From a virus: a stretch of DNA of 23,355 nt. The notes under the pieces are model-generated. The model had not been told where the DNA came from and did not search any database. It saw only the letters and a list, made by a program, of their open reading frames with translations. Location: positions 1-23,355 of the IMG/VR virus record IMGVR_UViG_3300022222_000021; one strand, given 5' to 3'. The translations under genes were made by a program, and so were the position numbers. Each line of letters opens with the position of its first letter. The stretch's first letter is position 1. Positions 20,208 through 23,355 of the stretch are shown here, in pieces.

Positions 20208-21476
20208 TTGGCAGACCTGCTAATCACACAATCATACCCTCAGAAGCCCCAGTACCACAAGCTCCTATTCACCGATCAGGTGGCGGGTTCGTCGGACCAG
20301 GATCGCTTTCAGGCTGCCTTCACTGCCGTCGCCAACGATATTGCTCTCGGCGGTGGGGCATCGCGGCAGAGGTACACCCACGTGGGCGGTCGAGCGGGTC
20401 AGGTCATCAACCTCGAATCCCAGATCCTTGTCACGCGGCGGATGTCGAGTGGGTTCATCGGAGCGGGTCGGCGTGAGTCCACCAGCGTTGGGCACAACCC
20501 CTACGTCAACAGCACTCATATCGTCTGCGCTGCTGGCTTCCCATCGGAGAGCGTGTTCCGCCTCGAAGACAACAGCGACTGCACCTACAGCGGCTTCTCG
20601 GTCGCGGGCCAATCCACAAGCGACCGCGTCCTCGGCGTGTTCGGAACGAAGAGCACCTCGGGAGCGGGCACCTTCCGCCTGCGGTTCGAGAACCTCCACT
20701 TCACATGGGTGGAGAACTTCGGCATCTACATGGGGCAGTACACTACAGCGCCCCTCCTCGATAGTGATAGCGAGTACATCAACATCAACGGCTTCGGTTG
20801 TGGGCGTGTCGACTCAGTATCCGGCGAGCCGATTGGTGGCATGATCCGGCTCGGCCACAACCAGTCCCTGGTACACCGGCTCCAGGCAATCGGACTCGGG
20901 GGCTCTGAGAGTGGGGTGGTTCTTCAGTGTGACCAAGCGGCCTTCGTGTGGATGCACGGCGTAGCGACCACGGACGCGGGCTGCATCTTGCGGATCAAGA
21001 AGGGCAACTCCAACGGTGGAGAGATCCATGTGGAGCATGTTCGATGTGAGGGCATTCTCCGACGCACGCGGGGCCTGTGGATCGACGGAGAAGCGGAAGG
21101 GGGCTATACCGACTGGTCGATGGTTCGGGTCAACTGCAACGCTCAGTTCACAGCGCCGACACTTTTCACCGGCGAAACCGTCGAAAATCCTGTTTACTGG
21201 GCCGAGTCCCGATCACGCTTCCAGGGTACCCTGGAGAAGATCCGAGGCGCGGGCTCGAAACTCATTCGCATCCGAAACGGAGCGGACAACACCGACCCCA
21301 CCCACGTGGACGTCGTGGCCTGTAATCTCGGTAACTCCACCCTCGGCAACGCCACCCTCGCTGGGGTCTCATCTGCGCTTGCGGGCCACACCGTGGCCGG
21401 GTTCCGGAACTACAACTACACCGGCTCGGGCCTTTCCCGCATCGCAGACGGAACGTTTGCGGGTTCGGGTCCCTAA
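20208..21476 (+). CDS. Beta-helix tailspike-type receptor-binding protein
   Basis: 422 aa from TTG 20208, the first start after GAGGAG (20196-20201). From about residue 30 the sequence has the character of a right-handed parallel beta-helix: short repeated strands broken by Asn, Gly and Ser (VINLESQILVTRRMSSGFIG, NSDCTYSGFSVAGQSTSDR, CGRVDSVSGEPIGGMIRLGH, VVLQCDQAAFVWMHGVATTD, KGNSNGGEIHVEHVRCEGIL). Such proteins bind or degrade host surface polysaccharide. No catalytic site is certain; the pectate-lyase-like fold alone does not show activity. The gene follows the tube gene by 79 nt and starts the host-recognition block, with somewhat lower GC than the head genes. The C-terminus (GNSTLGNATLAG and LSRIADGTFAGSGP) is repetitive. 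Confidence 0.75.
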   Translation: MADLLITQSYPQKPQYHKLLFTDQVAGSSDQDRFQAAFTAVANDIALGGGASRQRYTHVGGRAGQVINLESQILVTRRMSSGFIGAGRRESTSVGHNPYVNSTHIVCAAGFPSESVFRLEDNSDCTYSGFSVAGQSTSDRVLGVFGTKSTSGAGTFRLRFENLHFTWVENFGIYMGQYTTAPLLDSDSEYININGFGCGRVDSVSGEPIGGMIRLGHNQSLVHRLQAIGLGGSESGVVLQCDQAAFVWMHGVATTDAGCILRIKKGNSNGGEIHVEHVRCEGILRRTRGLWIDGEAEGGYTDWSMVRVNCNAQFTAPTLFTGETVENPVYWAESRSRFQGTLEKIRGAGSKLIRIRNGADNTDPTHVDVVACNLGNSTLGNATLAGVSSALAGHTVAGFRNYNYTGSGLSRIADGTFAGSGP

Positions 21477-21494
21477 GATAGATCTGGAGGTCCT

Positions 21495-22535
21495 GTGCCC
21501 ACGATCCCAACTTCCCGAACGCTCTTCGGCTTCGACGGTATGTTCAGCCACGACTCGCTGTCGAACGCGGCCGTCGCGACCCTCTCGTCGGCGACTCACT
21601 TCGCGGCAGCGTTCTTCCTGGCCGATCAGGCCAAGGCGATCCGTCGGATCGGGTTCTACTGCACGACAAAGAACGGCACCCCGACCTTCTCGGTCAGGCT
21701 GGAGGGCATCACGGGCTTCAACAACCCCAACAATACGGTCAAGGGCGGGGACTCTGACCCGCCGGCCCCGGCAAGTGCGTCGACGTCGTCCTTCTCGGTG
21801 GGGTGGAACTGGGTCACGCTCACCAATGACTACACCCCGACGGTGAACGAACACCTGGCTGCCGTCGTGCGGTATGAGTCGGGTGCGACGTCTGGTACTG
21901 TCTTCCGCGGGGTCAATGCCGCATACAACTACATGCCCCACGGAGCCTACAACGTAGGCTCCAATCAGGTGGACCACTTCGCTCCCGGCATCGCGGTCGA
22001 GTACTCCGACGGGACGCTGGTCTACGGGTTCGGGGGCATGGTCAACACTGCGGGCACCCTGACCTACAACACTGGATCCAACCCGGACGAGAACGGTGTT
22101 CTGATCGTCCTTCCCCACGCGGTTCGGACCATCGGAGCGATGCTGGACGCTCGCGGGGCAACGACGACCGGCGACTTCACCGTCAAACTCTACGACGCTT
22201 CCAACACCCTGCTGGGGTCCGCCAACGTCACGGCGGTGGCGCTTGCCGGGACGGGCGCAAACGGCCACATCACGGTCTTCTGGGCTTCTGCCCTGACACT
22301 CCCGGCGGGGACGTACCGGCTCACGGTGCTGCCTACGACCGCCAACAGTGTCACAGTGAACATCATACCCTTCGTGACGGCGGCGCTGCGAGTGAACTGC
22401 GGCTTCGCCTTCGGACGGACGCACAGGACCGATGCCACTGGGTGGACCGACGTCGCCACGGACGCATTGTTCATGGGCCTCGTGATCGACGCAGTTGTAG
22501 CCCCAGCCTTCGCAGGAGGATTCGACAATGGCTGA
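21495..22535 (+). CDS. Beta-rich fibre/tip protein with an internal duplication
   Basis: 346 aa from GTG 21495 (TGGAGG 4 nt upstream). Two related halves are visible: residues about 46-130 (AKAIRRIGFYC, TPTFSVRLEG, VGWNWVTLTNDYTPTVNEH, LAAVVRYESG) and about 206-285 (PHAVRTIGAMLD, GDFTVKLYDASNTLLGSA, FWASALTLPAGTYRLTVLP). Both have the same order: a strand with RxIG, an FSVRL/FTVKLYD strand, a W-x-x-x-LT strand and a final V/LV strand, suggesting a duplicated beta-sandwich domain such as a carbohydrate-binding or fibre jelly roll. The C-terminal part (GRTHRTDATGWTDVATDAL) is again strand-rich. A tail tip or fibre role is inferred from position behind the spike. The 3' end overlaps the next gene by 8 nt. 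Confidence 0.72.
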   Translation: MPTIPTSRTLFGFDGMFSHDSLSNAAVATLSSATHFAAAFFLADQAKAIRRIGFYCTTKNGTPTFSVRLEGITGFNNPNNTVKGGDSDPPAPASASTSSFSVGWNWVTLTNDYTPTVNEHLAAVVRYESGATSGTVFRGVNAAYNYMPHGAYNVGSNQVDHFAPGIAVEYSDGTLVYGFGGMVNTAGTLTYNTGSNPDENGVLIVLPHAVRTIGAMLDARGATTTGDFTVKLYDASNTLLGSANVTAVALAGTGANGHITVFWASALTLPAGTYRLTVLPTTANSVTVNIIPFVTAALRVNCGFAFGRTHRTDATGWTDVATDALFMGLVIDAVVAPAFAGGFDNG

Positions 22536-23331
22536 CCTACGGACTCGGGGACAGACCTCGAACCTCTTCCGTATGATCCTCAAGAACGCGGTGACGGGAG
22601 CGGCATACACCGGCCTGAGCTCGACCAGCACGGGGCTGCGGATCGGCACCGTCTGCGACAACGAGGCCACGGCGACGGTCTACGCTCAGGGGTCGAGCAA
22701 CGTGGAGACGATCGCCACGCTCGGCACCTTCGCGGCTCCCACGCTAAACAAGTGCAGGTTCCAGGAAGTCGATGCGACGAACCACCCTGGGCTGTATGAA
22801 ATCCAGCTCCCCAACGCTCGGTTCGCGGTCGTCAACTCGCTGGAGCTGGTGGTCAGTATCTCCGGGGCATCGAACCTGGACCCGGTGCACCACCGCTTCC
22901 AGCTCAACGCTCCGGTCAGCACGGCCCTCTGGGCCGGTACGACTGTGGCGGTTCCCACCGTCGCTGGCGTGCCGGAGGTCGACCTCGTGCTGGTCAACGG
23001 CGCGATCACCAACGAATCGACGATCGGCCCGGTGTATGAGGCGATCCTCTACTTCTACCAGAACGGGGCCACGAACCGCTACGTTGTGGTCTGGTACAAG
23101 GACCGGGAGCCCGTGCCCGTCACCGGCGTCCCCGATCTCTCGGTCTACAACATCAACACGAATACGGAGATCATCGCCGAAACCACCATGACTCGAATCG
23201 GATCGCTGAACTCCTACAGCTATTCGACCGGCGTGCTCCTGGCCGACGGTCATCAGGCGGTGGCCACCGTTACGGCGACAATCGACAGTGCAACGCGAAC
23301 CCAGACCCTTCCGGTGGGCCGAGACAGCTGA
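22528..23331 (+). CDS. Tail/baseplate-type protein with a common phage N-terminal domain
   Basis: 267 aa, ATG 22528 behind AGGAGG-like TCGCAGGAGGATTC (spacing 8). Residues 1-130 belong to a domain I know from many metagenomic phages: RGQTSNLFRMILKNAVTGAA, a TGL-x-x-x-x-TGLRIGT segment, TLNKCRFQEVDATNHPGLYE and IQLPNARFAVVNSLELVVSI, SGASNLDPVHHRFQL (usual F-x-E-V-D-A-T-N-x-P-G-x-Y-E-L-x-L-P). It is probably a beta-sandwich that links fibre or appendage proteins, BppU-like. The second part (about 140-267) is a separate beta domain (EAILYFYQNGATNRYVVVWY, SYSYSTGVLLADGH). Function likely structural. The stop overlaps the next start (TGATG at 23329). Confidence 0.75.
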   Translation: MADLRTRGQTSNLFRMILKNAVTGAAYTGLSSTSTGLRIGTVCDNEATATVYAQGSSNVETIATLGTFAAPTLNKCRFQEVDATNHPGLYEIQLPNARFAVVNSLELVVSISGASNLDPVHHRFQLNAPVSTALWAGTTVAVPTVAGVPEVDLVLVNGAITNESTIGPVYEAILYFYQNGATNRYVVVWYKDREPVPVTGVPDLSVYNINTNTEIIAETTMTRIGSLNSYSYSTGVLLADGHQAVATVTATIDSATRTQTLPVGRDS

Positions 23332-23355
23332 TGCTGATTATCAACTCCATTCCGT
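23331..23355 (+). CDS. Start of a further gene, cut by the window edge
   Basis: ATG at 23331 overlaps the previous stop codon (CTGATG), the coupling style used by other genes here. Only the first eight codons (MLIINSIP) are visible before the window ends, so nothing can be said about function. Confidence 0.45.

Noticed and set aside
1-23355. CRISPR arrays, tRNA genes, insertion sequences, attachment sites, diversity-generating retroelement repeats
   Set aside because: I looked for spaced direct repeats, cloverleaf-like segments, transposase or reverse transcriptase motifs and terminal inverted repeats and saw none by eye.

Overview
The window reads as one contiguous stretch of a tailed double-stranded DNA phage or prophage (Caudoviricetes, siphovirus-like tail). 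Every gene I can support is on the + strand, genes are tightly packed, and many join by ATGA or GTGA overlaps. No integrase, repressor, tRNA or attachment site is visible, so free phage versus prophage stays open. DNA is GC-rich with strong G/C preference at third codon positions. The host is probably a high-GC bacterium with an outer membrane: there are two lipobox lipoproteins and two GT9 (heptosyltransferase-family) proteins. A Planctomycetota-type or other high-GC Gram-negative host is only a guess.

Layout. (1) 1-961: end of an unknown gene, then a protein with a virion-type beta domain. (2) 980-4143: a canonical sigma70 promoter, then an accessory/replication block: a conserved phage protein, a DUF2303 (YfdQ-like) protein, a single-stranded-DNA-binding protein, a winged-helix protein, a two-pass membrane peptide and a ParB-like protein. 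(3) 4196-5476: a complete C5-cytosine methyltransferase with visibly lower GC. (4) 5565-12157: packaging and head entry: TerS, a GpA-type TerL, portal and Mu F-like head protein, followed by two lipoproteins and a membrane protein that may be a lysis or exclusion cassette. (5) 12236-15138: between two rho-independent terminators, a T4 gp21-like protease fused to scaffold, and the major capsid protein. (6) 15151-16862: two GT9 glycosyltransferase-family proteins. (7) 17036-20128: head-tail connector, HK97 gp10-like protein, tail terminator candidate and tail tube. (8) 20208-23355: beta-helix tailspike and two further beta-rich fibre or baseplate-type proteins; the last gene runs off the window.

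The most interesting signal is regulatory. The 9-mer CGTCTAATC occurs four times (349, 7801, 12842, 17023), with near variants at 12271, 13681 and 19051. At 362, 12284 and 17036 the hexamer TCTAAT or TCTACT ends exactly 5 nt before an ATG that has no Shine-Dalgarno sequence. Two more starts (5565, 15151) sit 6-7 nt behind extended -10 boxes (TGATATGCT, TGCTATTCT). I read this as a set of phage promoters giving leaderless mRNAs, with a -10-only late-promoter-like element that also lies upstream of the internal scaffold start, the capsid gene and the tail-tube gene. Genes inside operons instead have ordinary AGGAG-type ribosome binding sites. No gene-free stretch exceeds 300 bases; the longest (16863-17035) holds only one of these promoter-like elements near its end.
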